Positions 35,426 through 43,461 of a stretch of 64,000 nucleotides of DNA are shown one piece after another. Position 1 is the stretch's first letter. Every line of letters starts with the position of its first letter. Both the position numbers and the translations under genes were made by a program. Source of the DNA: CAYQDB01 sp964416195 (GTDB lineage Bacteria > Zixibacteria > MSB-5A5 > GN15 > FEB-12). Location: contig CAYQDB010000007.1 in NCBI GenBank assembly GCA_964416195.1, forward strand, positions 1 to 64,000, in the 5' to 3' direction. The notes under the pieces were generated by a model. That model was not told the DNA's origin and searched no databases. It worked only from the letters and a program-made list of their open reading frames with translations.

Positions 35426-37432
35426 ATGACAGGTAAAACAACAAATACAATTCTTATTCTGACACTCGCAGGCATAATTCTTGGAGCAGCGCTGGGATAC
35501 TACTTCCCCGGTGTCATGCTTGCCATAGGCGTCATTGGCCAGCTTTTTGTGAGCGCCCTGCAGCTTTTGGTCATACCGCTCATAGTCGCCGGAATCATAG
35601 CAGGTATTGCTTCGCTTGGAGAGGTACGCAAACTTGGCCGCCCCCTTGTCACCACACTGGTCTACTTTGTGGGCACTACTGCCCTGGCGGTTGCGATCGG
35701 GCTTGTTCTGGCAGTCATTATTCAGCCTGGACAGGGTGTCAACCCGGTGAGGGCGATTCTACCTCAGGAAGCGGTGGGACTGAAAGCAACGAGCGCCACT
35801 GACATTCTGCTTTCATTCATCCCGGCCAATCTCATCAAAGCTGTAACCGAGGGACAGAACATCGGGATAATCGTCTTTTCTCTTTTCTTTGGAGGTGTGT
35901 TGGCGACTCTTGGGGGAAGGGGTAAAGCGGTCGCTGATTTTTTCAGAGACGTCCGCGAAGTTATCCTCAAGATCGTTTATCTGGTTCTCTATGCAGCGCC
36001 AGTGGGTTTGTGTTCGGTGGTCGGCACAATTGTGGCCAAGAATGTCGACTCGCTGGGGGAGCTTTCCGGTAGTCTCCTCTACTATTCGCTAGCCCTTAGC
36101 GCCGGCCTGTTGATTCACACCGTCGTTGTTTTGCCTCTGATTCTCAAATTTATCGGGCAGCGTTCCCCGCTTTCATACTTCGGTAATATGGCGCCGGCCC
36201 TATCGACCGCCCTGGCGACCGGCTCATCAGCAGTTGCATTCCCTGTAACTTACACGGGCGTTGTGGATAGAAACAGAGTTGACAACCGAGCCGGAGCGTT
36301 GGCTCTGCCGTTGGGAATGACAATGAATCTGAACGGCACCGCCATGTACGTCACGATAGCCGCCCTTTTTATCGCTCAGGTCTTCGGCTTGAGCCTGTCA
36401 ATCATGCAAATAATCACAATAGCCGCAGTATCAATCCTCGTTTCCCTGGGGGCGGCATCATTTCCCTACGCCGGTATCCTGATGCTTCTTTTTGTCTTGC
36501 GAGCAGCAGGATTTCCGCAAGAAGCCTACGCCGGGATTGGTTTGGTAATTGTTATGGATTGGCTTTTCGATCGGTTTCGCGCCGTGGTTAATGTATGGGG
36601 AGACTCGGTCGCCGCAGCGGTTGTAGGCAGGATGTTCGAACCTCGGAGTTTACACAAAGAACGTCCTAGTCGAATACGCCCACAAAGAGTCGCGCCCACG
36701 GAAGCAGGGAAACGTCTACCGGTTGGTACACGCAGGAGCAATGGCGAACGGACACGTCCGGCACAGCGTCCCCGCCGCGATGACCGCGACAGAACGAGGA
36801 CACCAACTGCGAACGCCGGAAAGGATCGCACCCAGCATCGCAAGCCATCCCAGCAAGGTCCCCGCGACAGGTCGGTCCGTCAGCGTCCTGAACGAAAGAG
36901 AGAGCCACGACGGACTGACGCCCGAAAACCCGCAACCACTGAGACGACGGATGAGACGTTACTATCCACGCCAACGGAAACAGGGCGGATCGCACCCGGC
37001 GAAAAGCTGTCCGAGGAAACGATTCCATCACGGGAAACAATGACGAAAGAGAAAACGAGTGCTGCCACTTACCCAGCCAACTCTCAGGAAATCTCAGCAC
37101 CTGTGACGGATAAGCCCGGTGGAGCCAAGGGTGAACCCGGGCACGCTTTCACAGATGACAGCTTTGTGACTTCACATGATGGCGCGACTAACATCGAAGC
37201 TGCGTCTGTCCACGATGTCACGCATCCCGAGGACAAAAAGGAGACAACCTCACCCCTTGAAGCTGAGACGCCTTCTCCTGAGTACGGCCGATCGAAGGCT
37301 CGCCGCGGAAGGATCGTCGGGGATAGTCACGCTCCAGATTCCGAGCATGAACCGGAGACCTCTAAGGACCGTAAGGAGTTTTCCCTGGAAGGCATTTCCT
37401 TCGGGCGGCACAAGAAAAAGCGCACGCGGTAG
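35426..37432 (+). CDS. Dicarboxylate/amino acid:cation symporter with long charged C-terminal tail
   Basis: The first 410 residues are a DAACS (GltP/DctA) transporter: GQLFVSALQLLVIPLIVAGI, ALATGSSAVAFPVTYTGVVD (hairpin 1 with the SS motif), LPLGMTMNLNGTAMYVTIAA (the NMDGT-like substrate/sodium motif, here NLNGT), and SLGAASFPYAGILML. This should import C4-dicarboxylates, glutamate or aspartate with Na+ or H+. The final 250 residues, absent from ordinary members, are low complexity: first Arg/Pro/Gln-rich and strongly basic (about 415-515), then Ser/Thr/Glu-rich, ending FGRHKKKRTR. The tail resembles those of RNA-binding proteins. The frame is continuous, so this is not a frameshift. No ribosome site stands out. 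Confidence 0.88.
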   Translation: MTGKTTNTILILTLAGIILGAALGYYFPGVMLAIGVIGQLFVSALQLLVIPLIVAGIIAGIASLGEVRKLGRPLVTTLVYFVGTTALAVAIGLVLAVIIQPGQGVNPVRAILPQEAVGLKATSATDILLSFIPANLIKAVTEGQNIGIIVFSLFFGGVLATLGGRGKAVADFFRDVREVILKIVYLVLYAAPVGLCSVVGTIVAKNVDSLGELSGSLLYYSLALSAGLLIHTVVVLPLILKFIGQRSPLSYFGNMAPALSTALATGSSAVAFPVTYTGVVDRNRVDNRAGALALPLGMTMNLNGTAMYVTIAALFIAQVFGLSLSIMQIITIAAVSILVSLGAASFPYAGILMLLFVLRAAGFPQEAYAGIGLVIVMDWLFDRFRAVVNVWGDSVAAAVVGRMFEPRSLHKERPSRIRPQRVAPTEAGKRLPVGTRRSNGERTRPAQRPRRDDRDRTRTPTANAGKDRTQHRKPSQQGPRDRSVRQRPERKREPRRTDARKPATTETTDETLLSTPTETGRIAPGEKLSEETIPSRETMTKEKTSAATYPANSQEISAPVTDKPGGAKGEPGHAFTDDSFVTSHDGATNIEAASVHDVTHPEDKKETTSPLEAETPSPEYGRSKARRGRIVGDSHAPDSEHEPETSKDRKEFSLEGISFGRHKKKRTR

Positions 37433-37460
37433 GACAGCGCCGAATGAAGTTGCCATTCGT

Positions 37461-37525
37461 TAACTCCGCGTAGCGGCGGGCTTTACGTCCGCCGTCAAAT
37501 GGCGGGAGACAAGCCCCCGCCCTAC
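37461..37525 (-). repeat. Dispersed 'GCTTGTCTCC' repeat, copy 2
   Basis: Minus strand begins GTAGGGCGGGGGCTTGTCTC, continues CCGCCATTTGACGGCGG and GTAAAGCCCGCCGCTACGCG, ending GAGTTAA. It has inverted repeats GGCGGG/CCCGCC and matches 40994-41061 in the opposite orientation. Confidence 0.8.
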
Positions 37526-37677
37526 GAAAGCAGGAATGGACACCTTTTAGGACAACCTCGATACAGACACCTATCGGGAACTTTCTACCAGACAACTCGA
37601 TATACATTATATGGTGAACAAAACTGTTGACCGGGAAGTGTAGCGCTGTATAGATTACCCAATAGGATATCGCAGAA

Positions 37678-38547
37678 ATGAACAGCTTTAAGGTTTTCAT
37701 TCTCATGCTCGCCCTCATGCTGGTGTTTGTATGGGTGGGGTACATGTTTGGCGGGCAGAATGGCATGCTCATGGCCTTTGTGCTGGCATGCGGGATAAAT
37801 TTCTTCTCCTACTGGTATTCCGACAAAATCATCCTGAAAATCTATCACGCCCGCCAGATTACCGAGAGCGATCATCCTCGACTCTACCGGGTGGTGAAAA
37901 GAGTAGCCACACAGGCGATGATTCCCATGCCGAAGGTATTCATAGTACCTACCAAAGCGCCCAATGCCTTCGCCACGGGACGCAATGTTGAACACGCCGC
38001 TGTCGCGGCCACCGAGGGCATCCTGGAGATATTGACCGAGGATGAGCTTGATGGGGTAATTGGGCACGAGATGGCACATATATTGAATAAGGATATGCTT
38101 ATCGGCACCATCGCCGCTACCTTTGCCGGCGCTATCAGCATACTGGCCGCAATCGCCAGGTGGGGAGCGATCTTGGGCGGTTACAGTCGGGACAACAACC
38201 GCGGCGGTGGTATTATCGGCCTGCTGGTGGCGGCAATAGTTGCCCCTCTTGTTGCCATGATTATCCAGATGGCGATTTCCAGGCAGCGGGAATACCGGGC
38301 CGATGCCGAGGGCGGTCGCATAACAGGCAAGTACTATGCCCTGGCCTCGGCGCTGGAGAAACTGCACAAATCGCCTATCCGGCTCAATCTTGACAAGCGT
38401 CCGGCCACGGCTCACCTCATGATAGCCAATCCTTTCTCCGGCCGGGGCTTCTCTGCTCTCTTTTCAACTCATCCGCCGGTTGAAAAACGGATTGAGAAGC
38501 TTCACCAATTGGCCGATCAATCCATATACAGTGGATATGTGCGATAA
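37678..38547 (+). CDS. htpX: Zinc metalloprotease HtpX (M48 family)
   Basis: Membrane-bound protease of the envelope stress response that cleaves misfolded membrane proteins, complementary to FtsH. Two N-terminal transmembrane segments (7-24, 29-48) precede the zinc site HEMAH at 130-134 (GVIGHEMAHILNKDML), with two more hydrophobic segments (about 140-165 and 177-200) and the third ligand region REYRADAEGG. Length 289 is typical. A weak ribosome site precedes it. The CorC-type gene follows 57 bp later. Confidence 0.93.
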   Translation: MNSFKVFILMLALMLVFVWVGYMFGGQNGMLMAFVLACGINFFSYWYSDKIILKIYHARQITESDHPRLYRVVKRVATQAMIPMPKVFIVPTKAPNAFATGRNVEHAAVAATEGILEILTEDELDGVIGHEMAHILNKDMLIGTIAATFAGAISILAAIARWGAILGGYSRDNNRGGGIIGLLVAAIVAPLVAMIIQMAISRQREYRADAEGGRITGKYYALASALEKLHKSPIRLNLDKRPATAHLMIANPFSGRGFSALFSTHPPVEKRIEKLHQLADQSIYSGYVR

Positions 38548-38603
38548 TAATCTAGACAGCCAAACCGATATTCCCCCGCCAATAACGAGGGCATCGGCAT
38601 AGA

Positions 38604-39917
38604 ATGGACTCAAATTTATTCTTTGCGTTGCTGGCGATCTTTCTGCTGATTGCAGCCAACGGCTTTTTTGCTCTTTCCGAGTTCTCTGTCATCGCCAGCC
38701 GCAAAAGTAAACTTCAACAGAAGGCAGCCCAGGGCAAACTTGGCGCAGCCAAGGCGGAAAAGCTCCACAGCAATCCCGACAAGTTCCTGGCGACAGTCCA
38801 GGTAGGGATCACTCTTTTCGGCACCGTGGCGGGGGTATTGGGAGGTGCAACCATCGTTGAAAAACTGGAACAGTCCTTAGGCCGGTCGCCAATTCAATTT
38901 GTAGCCGACATCGCTACGCCATTGTCAGTCGGGCTAGTTGCTGTTGTCATCACAGTGACAGCGGTAATCCTCGGCGAGCTGGTACCAAAGTACCTGGCCC
39001 TGTCGCACCCGGAAAGATATGCCCGCTATGTCGCCGGACCGATCACGGCTTTTATCATACTCTCTTCGTTCCTCTCCGGCCTTCTGAGCGGCACCGCTCG
39101 GCTCGTGCTCAGGCTGTTCGGAGTTACGCACGACACTGGTCGGCCGGTGATAAGCGAAGAAGAAATCAACCTCATGATCGATGAAGGACGAAGGAAAGGG
39201 ATTTTTGACGACACCGAGGAAAGGCTAATCAAGTCCGTCTTCGACTTCGCCGACTCAACCGTCCGCAGAGCCATGACGCCGCGCACCGATGTAATCGGAA
39301 TTGAGGCAAACACCCCACCGGATAAAGTCATTGATATAATTGTCAAGTATAATCACAGCCGTTACCCGGTGTACAACGAGACGATTGACAGCATCGTAGG
39401 GATCCTTTTCACCAAGGATCTCGTCCATCATAAATTGAATCCCCAACTCATCATTCTTAAAGACCTTATTCGGACGGCGACATTTGTTCCCGATTCGATG
39501 CCACTGTCAAGGCTGCTTCGGGATTTCCAGCGAAAGAAAAATCAGTTGGCCATAGTGCTTGACGAATTCGGGGGCACCGCCGGCATTGTTACACTTGAAG
39601 ACATCCTGGAAGAATTGGTAGGCGAAATCCAAGATGAGGACGACGCTAGAGCAACCCCATTAGTGAAACACTCCGACAACGTCGCTTTCGCTGATGGTTC
39701 CGTATGGCCGGGCGCTATAAATGAGTTGATGGACAGCCATCTCCCCGAGAACAGGGTGGAGACTCTGGCAGGACTGGTGATAGACCATCTCGGCCGCCTT
39801 CCTGGAAAAAGCGAGACAGTAGTGATTGCCGACATGCGGATTATCATCCTGGAGCAGGAACAAAACCGCCTCACGCGACTAAAACTTGAAAAGATAACAC
39901 CTGAGGCATCCGATTAA
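38604..39917 (+). CDS. Hemolysin-like CNNM/CBS/CorC-HlyC membrane protein
   Basis: DUF21/CNNM transmembrane domain (about 1-190; three to four membrane spans, FALSEFSVIASRKSKL and LATVQVGITLFGTVAGVLGGA), a CBS pair (about 205-330; MTPRTDVIGIE and ILFTKDLVHH), and a CorC_HlyC domain (about 345-430; LAIVLDEFGGTAGIVTLEDILEELVGEI). Members are implicated in magnesium or cobalt export or its regulation; the name hemolysin is historical. 437 residues is standard. It lies downstream of htpX, probably with its own ribosome site. Confidence 0.92.
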   Translation: MDSNLFFALLAIFLLIAANGFFALSEFSVIASRKSKLQQKAAQGKLGAAKAEKLHSNPDKFLATVQVGITLFGTVAGVLGGATIVEKLEQSLGRSPIQFVADIATPLSVGLVAVVITVTAVILGELVPKYLALSHPERYARYVAGPITAFIILSSFLSGLLSGTARLVLRLFGVTHDTGRPVISEEEINLMIDEGRRKGIFDDTEERLIKSVFDFADSTVRRAMTPRTDVIGIEANTPPDKVIDIIVKYNHSRYPVYNETIDSIVGILFTKDLVHHKLNPQLIILKDLIRTATFVPDSMPLSRLLRDFQRKKNQLAIVLDEFGGTAGIVTLEDILEELVGEIQDEDDARATPLVKHSDNVAFADGSVWPGAINELMDSHLPENRVETLAGLVIDHLGRLPGKSETVVIADMRIIILEQEQNRLTRLKLEKITPEASD

Positions 39918-40043
39918 TACTGAGTTGCAATTGATATGGTATTGCTGTACCCTTCCCTGTGGGTAGTGGACGTCCTCGTCCGCTCCAACCCGGTGATGGC
40001 TGGCGTATGAGGAGAGGTGCCCCATAGGCTCGGCATTCGCGTT

Positions 40044-40079
40044 GAGGTACTGTCGGGTGATTCGAGGTTGTCTCAAAGG
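40044..40079 (+). repeat. Repeat 'GAGGTNCTGTCGGG', copy 1
   Basis: GAGGTACTGTCGGGTGATTC then GAGGTTGTCTCAAAGG. It aligns over about 35 bp with 40942-40977, differing by transitions. The two flank the YqaA-like gene in direct orientation. A shorter match (GAGGTGCTGTCGG) lies on the minus strand at 10662-10650. Confidence 0.6.
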
Positions 40080-40174
40080 TCGGTTCCAGTTGAACTAGGC
40101 TGCACTAATTGAAGTCGATATTCGATGACTCCGTATGGCATGAGTACAATTGCAACCTGGAGTAAGGCAACACC

Positions 40175-40861
40175 GTGGGAAAATTTCGACCCATAATCGA
40201 AATCCTCGCTTGGCCGCTGCGCCGGACACGGCCGCTGTACGACTGGGTTCTGAGCTGGGGAAACTCCCGGCACGGAACAACGGCTCTGTTCTTCTTTGCG
40301 CTGGCCGAGTCCTCCTTCTTTCCGGTACCCCCAGACGCTCTGCTGATTGCACTCTGCATGGGGGCCTGGCGCAAGTGGTTCAAGTTTGCCCTCGTCTGCT
40401 CGATCGGCTCAGTAGTCGGCGGTATTTTAGGTTACGCTATCGGCCACTGGGCGTTCGACCTGATCGGCGAGAGAATCCTCTCCCTCACCGCCTCGTTATC
40501 CGGCAGCGATCCGTCGGAATTGCTCAAGCAGGCTCAGTACTGGTTCAATGAAAAGGAGTTATGGGGGATGAAAGTTGGCGCCTGGGCGGTGGGCATCGCT
40601 GGTTTTACCCCTATCCCTTACAAGGTCTTCACCATCGCCTCCGGTTTCTTTGACATGAACTTTGTGGCCTTCGCGCTGGCGTCAACTATAAGCCGTTCCT
40701 TGCGGTTTTTTGCCGTGGCCGGACTGATCGGCGGCCTTTATAAAAGATACGGTGATCGCATCAAGGACGCCATCGACCGCTACTTCAACATTCTGGCCAT
40801 TGCCTTCGTGATCCTGCTTGTTTTGGGGTTTTGGGCAGTCGGCCTCGTCAAAGGGGATTAA
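40175..40861 (+). CDS. YqaA/DedA-type (VTT domain) membrane protein
   Basis: Polytopic inner-membrane protein of the SNARE-associated/VTT superfamily; relatives act as lipid scramblases or flippases. Family features: ALFFFALAESSFFPVPPDALL (residues 39-58 area, the ESSFFPVP pattern), GSVVGGILGYAIGHW, and GFTPIPYKVFTIASG with the conserved F-x-P-x-P-x-K turn. The C-terminus has another membrane span (residues 205-223). The start is GTG (40175) with AAGG upstream. It is framed by two copies of a 35-bp direct repeat, so it could be a duplicated or mobile insertion, though nothing like an insertion sequence is visible. Confidence 0.88.
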   Translation: MGKFRPIIEILAWPLRRTRPLYDWVLSWGNSRHGTTALFFFALAESSFFPVPPDALLIALCMGAWRKWFKFALVCSIGSVVGGILGYAIGHWAFDLIGERILSLTASLSGSDPSELLKQAQYWFNEKELWGMKVGAWAVGIAGFTPIPYKVFTIASGFFDMNFVAFALASTISRSLRFFAVAGLIGGLYKRYGDRIKDAIDRYFNILAIAFVILLVLGFWAVGLVKGD

Positions 40862-40941
40862 GCAAGTGGCGATGGGTTGTAATTTGAAAGGTTGTAGAAA
40901 ATTTGACGAATCTTTACTGTAAGGATCATCGTTGCATATGT

Positions 40942-40977
40942 GAGGTGCTGTCGGGCGACCCGAGGTCGTCCCAAAAG
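40942..40977 (+). repeat. Repeat 'GAGGTNCTGTCGGG', copy 2
   Basis: GAGGTGCTGTCGGGCGACCC then GAGGTCGTCCCAAAAG, a direct-orientation partner of 40044-40079. Confidence 0.6.
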
Positions 40978-40993
40978 CCAATTGTCTTGTCTC

Positions 40994-41061
40994 GTGCAGG
41001 GTGGGGGCTTGTCTCCCACCACCCCAAAGGCAGGGACAAGCCCTGCCGCTACGCGAAGTTA
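40994..41061 (+). repeat. Dispersed 'GCTTGTCTCC' repeat, copy 3
   Basis: GTGCAGGGTGGGGGCTTGTC, TCCCACCACCCC, then GGCAGGGACAAGCCCTGCC and GCTACGCGAAGTTA. It shares the GGGGGCTTGTCTCCC core and CGCTACGCGNAGTTA end with the inverted copy at 37461-37525. Confidence 0.8.
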
Positions 41062-41109
41062 GCATCAGGCTCATGGGACAACCTCAGGGCAGAAGCTTAC
41101 TACAGGTGA

Positions 41110-42042
41110 ATGGTCTTCGTTACTATGGGACATATTGACAAGGATAACAGGGTTTCGGGCCGGAAACTTTTCTGGACTATCATATTCAATCTTGGCATCA
41201 CGCTGGCCGAAACCATCGGCGGCCTGATTTCCGGTTACCTGGCGCTTCTGGCCGATGCGGTCCACAACCTTTCCGATGTCGCTGCCATGGGCCTGGCCTG
41301 GCTGGGAGTCAAAGGCTCACAAAAGCCGGCCACCAAGAAGTCCACCTACGGATACAAGCGTATCGAGGTAATGACGGCCTTCATATCAGCCGTTTCCCTT
41401 GTAGTCATAGGTATTTACATCCTCATCGAGGCCTACTATCGGCTGCGGCATCCCCAACCGATTAGTGACCCCATTATCTTCTTGTCCGTTGCAGTACTCG
41501 GCCTTATCGGCAACCTAGCGTCGATCTATTTCCTCCAATCCGAGAGGGGAAAATCCCTCAACATGAAAACCGCTTTTCTCCACATGGCCTACGATGCCGC
41601 GACATCGGTGATGGTCATTGTGGGTGGCGTGGCAATCCTGCTTACGGGATGGTATGTCATCGATGTCATTCTCTCTACCGTCATCTCCGTGATGATCTTC
41701 TGGTCATCCTACCGTGTTATAAAGGAAGTTGTCCTGATATTCCTCGAGGCAGTTCCAAAAGGAGTTGATTTCGACACTGTCCTGGAGGCGATCACGGCCA
41801 TACCAAAGGTGCGTGATGTCCATGATCTGCACATCTGGTCTCTGTCATCACAGGAGGTGGCGCTCTCCTGCCATGTGGCTATCGATGAAAAAGACTTCCA
41901 GGACGGTCCAAATGTGATTGTGGCAATCAACCGCATGCTGAAAGAACAATTTCACATCGGCCACCCTACGATTCAGATCGAAAAGCATGGGTGTGATCGC
42001 CCGGACCTTCTCTGCCGTTACAGCGATCATCGATGGGAGTAA
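41110..42042 (+). CDS. Cation diffusion facilitator (CzcD/ZitB-like) metal transporter
   Basis: Exports divalent metals, usually Zn2+ or Co2+, by proton exchange. Six transmembrane segments; the binding-site helix motifs are LLADAVHNLSDVAAMGLAW (HxxxD in TM2) and FLHMAYDAATSVMVIVGG in TM5 (HxxxD). After TM6 the cytoplasmic C-terminal domain contains VRDVHDLHIWSLSSQEVALSCHV, matching the family. It ends in a Cys/His-bearing tail (HGCDRPDLLCRYSDH). Length 310 is usual. The stop overlaps a possible rlmD ATG, so the two may be transcribed together. Confidence 0.93.
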   Translation: MVFVTMGHIDKDNRVSGRKLFWTIIFNLGITLAETIGGLISGYLALLADAVHNLSDVAAMGLAWLGVKGSQKPATKKSTYGYKRIEVMTAFISAVSLVVIGIYILIEAYYRLRHPQPISDPIIFLSVAVLGLIGNLASIYFLQSERGKSLNMKTAFLHMAYDAATSVMVIVGGVAILLTGWYVIDVILSTVISVMIFWSSYRVIKEVVLIFLEAVPKGVDFDTVLEAITAIPKVRDVHDLHIWSLSSQEVALSCHVAIDEKDFQDGPNVIVAINRMLKEQFHIGHPTIQIEKHGCDRPDLLCRYSDHRWE

Positions 42043-43400
42043 ACTTGGGCAACCGGCTGGTTGAACTGGAAATCACAGACCTGGCTTTTGATGGCAAGGC
42101 GGTGGCCCATTTGGACGGGAAAGTCGTCTTTCTGAAGGGCGGGCTGCCCGGCGAAACGGTCGAGGCGGAGATAACCCGTTCCAAGCAACGCTACAGCGAA
42201 GGAACAGTACGGCGAATCTTGAAGGCGTCCCCGGAACGCATTCCGGCAATCTGCTCGCATTTTGGGGAATGCGGCGGATGCACCTGGCAGGACCTGGATT
42301 ACCGGCAGCAGCTCAACTTCAAGAAAAAGCAGGTGGCGGACTGCCTTGAGCGGATCGGTGGATTGGAAGGTGTCAAAATCCACGACGTGGTTGGATCGTC
42401 AGAGCTGTTTTACTACCGCAACAAGATGGAGTTTTCCTTTCACGCCACCGGGGATGGCGGCTTTACACTGGGTCTGCACAGTAGGGGCCGGTTCGATGAC
42501 ATCTTTGACCTGGACAAGTGCTTCCTGCAATCCGACCTGTCTAATCGAGTCGTCCACTGGATACGCAAGTTCGTCAAGCACGAAAATATACCGGTGTACG
42601 ACGTCAGGAAGCATACTGGCTTTATGCGATTCTTGGTGATCCGCCAGGCCAAGCGCAAAGCCCAGTTGATGGTCAATATCGTGACCAACTATGGCGAGAT
42701 TCCCGCGCGAGAGAAACTGGTGCGGGAGTTGACCGTAGCCTTTCCGGAAATAACCACTATTGTGCACAACCAGAACGGACAGAAGTCAAACATTGCCACC
42801 GGAGAAATCGAAAGCGTGCTGTTCGGGATCGGATACATTGAGGAACGGATCTTTGACAGCGTGTTCCGTATCCGCGCCAATTCTTTCTTTCAGACTAACT
42901 CGATCCAGACTGAAACACTGTACCGCACAGCCTTCGAGATGCTCAACCCTGATAAGCAAGACCGCGTGTTGGACCTCTATTGCGGCACCGGGTCAATCGG
43001 CATTCTTATTTCCCACTACGTGGAGCAAGTTGTCGGCATAGAGCTGATAGCGGACGCCGTCATCACAGCCCGGGAAAATGCATCAGTCAACAAGGTGCAC
43101 GATATCACCTTCTATCAAAGTTCTGTAAGGGATTTTCTGAAGACGCGGAAAAGTTCTGAGGTTGACTGGGACACTGTCATTGTCGATCCCCCGCGGGCCG
43201 GGTTGCACCCCAAAGCGCTGGCTCGGATGCTCAATCTGAAGCCAAAGAAAATCCTCTATATTTCATGCAACCCTGCGACCTTCGCCCGTGACGCTAAAGA
43301 ACTCTTAAACCAGGGGTATCAACTGCCAGAGGTGAAGCCGGTCGACATGTTTCCCCACACCATGCACATTGAACTGGTCGGCGTATTTCGTCCGGGCTAA
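42033..43400 (+). CDS. rlmD: 23S rRNA (uracil-5)-methyltransferase, RlmD/TrmA family
   Basis: Methylates a uracil at C5 in rRNA using SAM. An N-terminal TRAM domain (about 8-62) is followed by iron-sulfur ligands C74, C80, C83 (ICSHFGECGGCTW) and C163 (DKCFLQ). The SAM motif is DLYCGTGSIGI (about 312-322) and the catalytic cysteine is in YISCNPATFARD (about 410). DPPRAGLHPKA is intact. The family also contains RlmC and TrmA, so the exact target is unsure. The frame starts with ATG at 42033 overlapping the previous gene; an in-frame TTG at 42045 has GGGAG 5 nt upstream and may be the true start. Confidence 0.92.
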   Translation: MGVNLGNRLVELEITDLAFDGKAVAHLDGKVVFLKGGLPGETVEAEITRSKQRYSEGTVRRILKASPERIPAICSHFGECGGCTWQDLDYRQQLNFKKKQVADCLERIGGLEGVKIHDVVGSSELFYYRNKMEFSFHATGDGGFTLGLHSRGRFDDIFDLDKCFLQSDLSNRVVHWIRKFVKHENIPVYDVRKHTGFMRFLVIRQAKRKAQLMVNIVTNYGEIPAREKLVRELTVAFPEITTIVHNQNGQKSNIATGEIESVLFGIGYIEERIFDSVFRIRANSFFQTNSIQTETLYRTAFEMLNPDKQDRVLDLYCGTGSIGILISHYVEQVVGIELIADAVITARENASVNKVHDITFYQSSVRDFLKTRKSSEVDWDTVIVDPPRAGLHPKALARMLNLKPKKILYISCNPATFARDAKELLNQGYQLPEVKPVDMFPHTMHIELVGVFRPG

Positions 43401-43461
43401 CGGCGCTTGCCCAGCAACGTGATTTTATGTACATTCTCAGCCAAACAACGGAGGAGCAGTA

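Noticed and set aside
35224..35475. 83-residue leftward open frame
   Set aside because: Overlaps the start of the symporter on the opposite strand and lacks features of a real protein.
37585..38415. 276-residue leftward open frame opposite htpX
   Set aside because: The htpX frame has the HEMAH site and membrane segments; the antisense frame has none.
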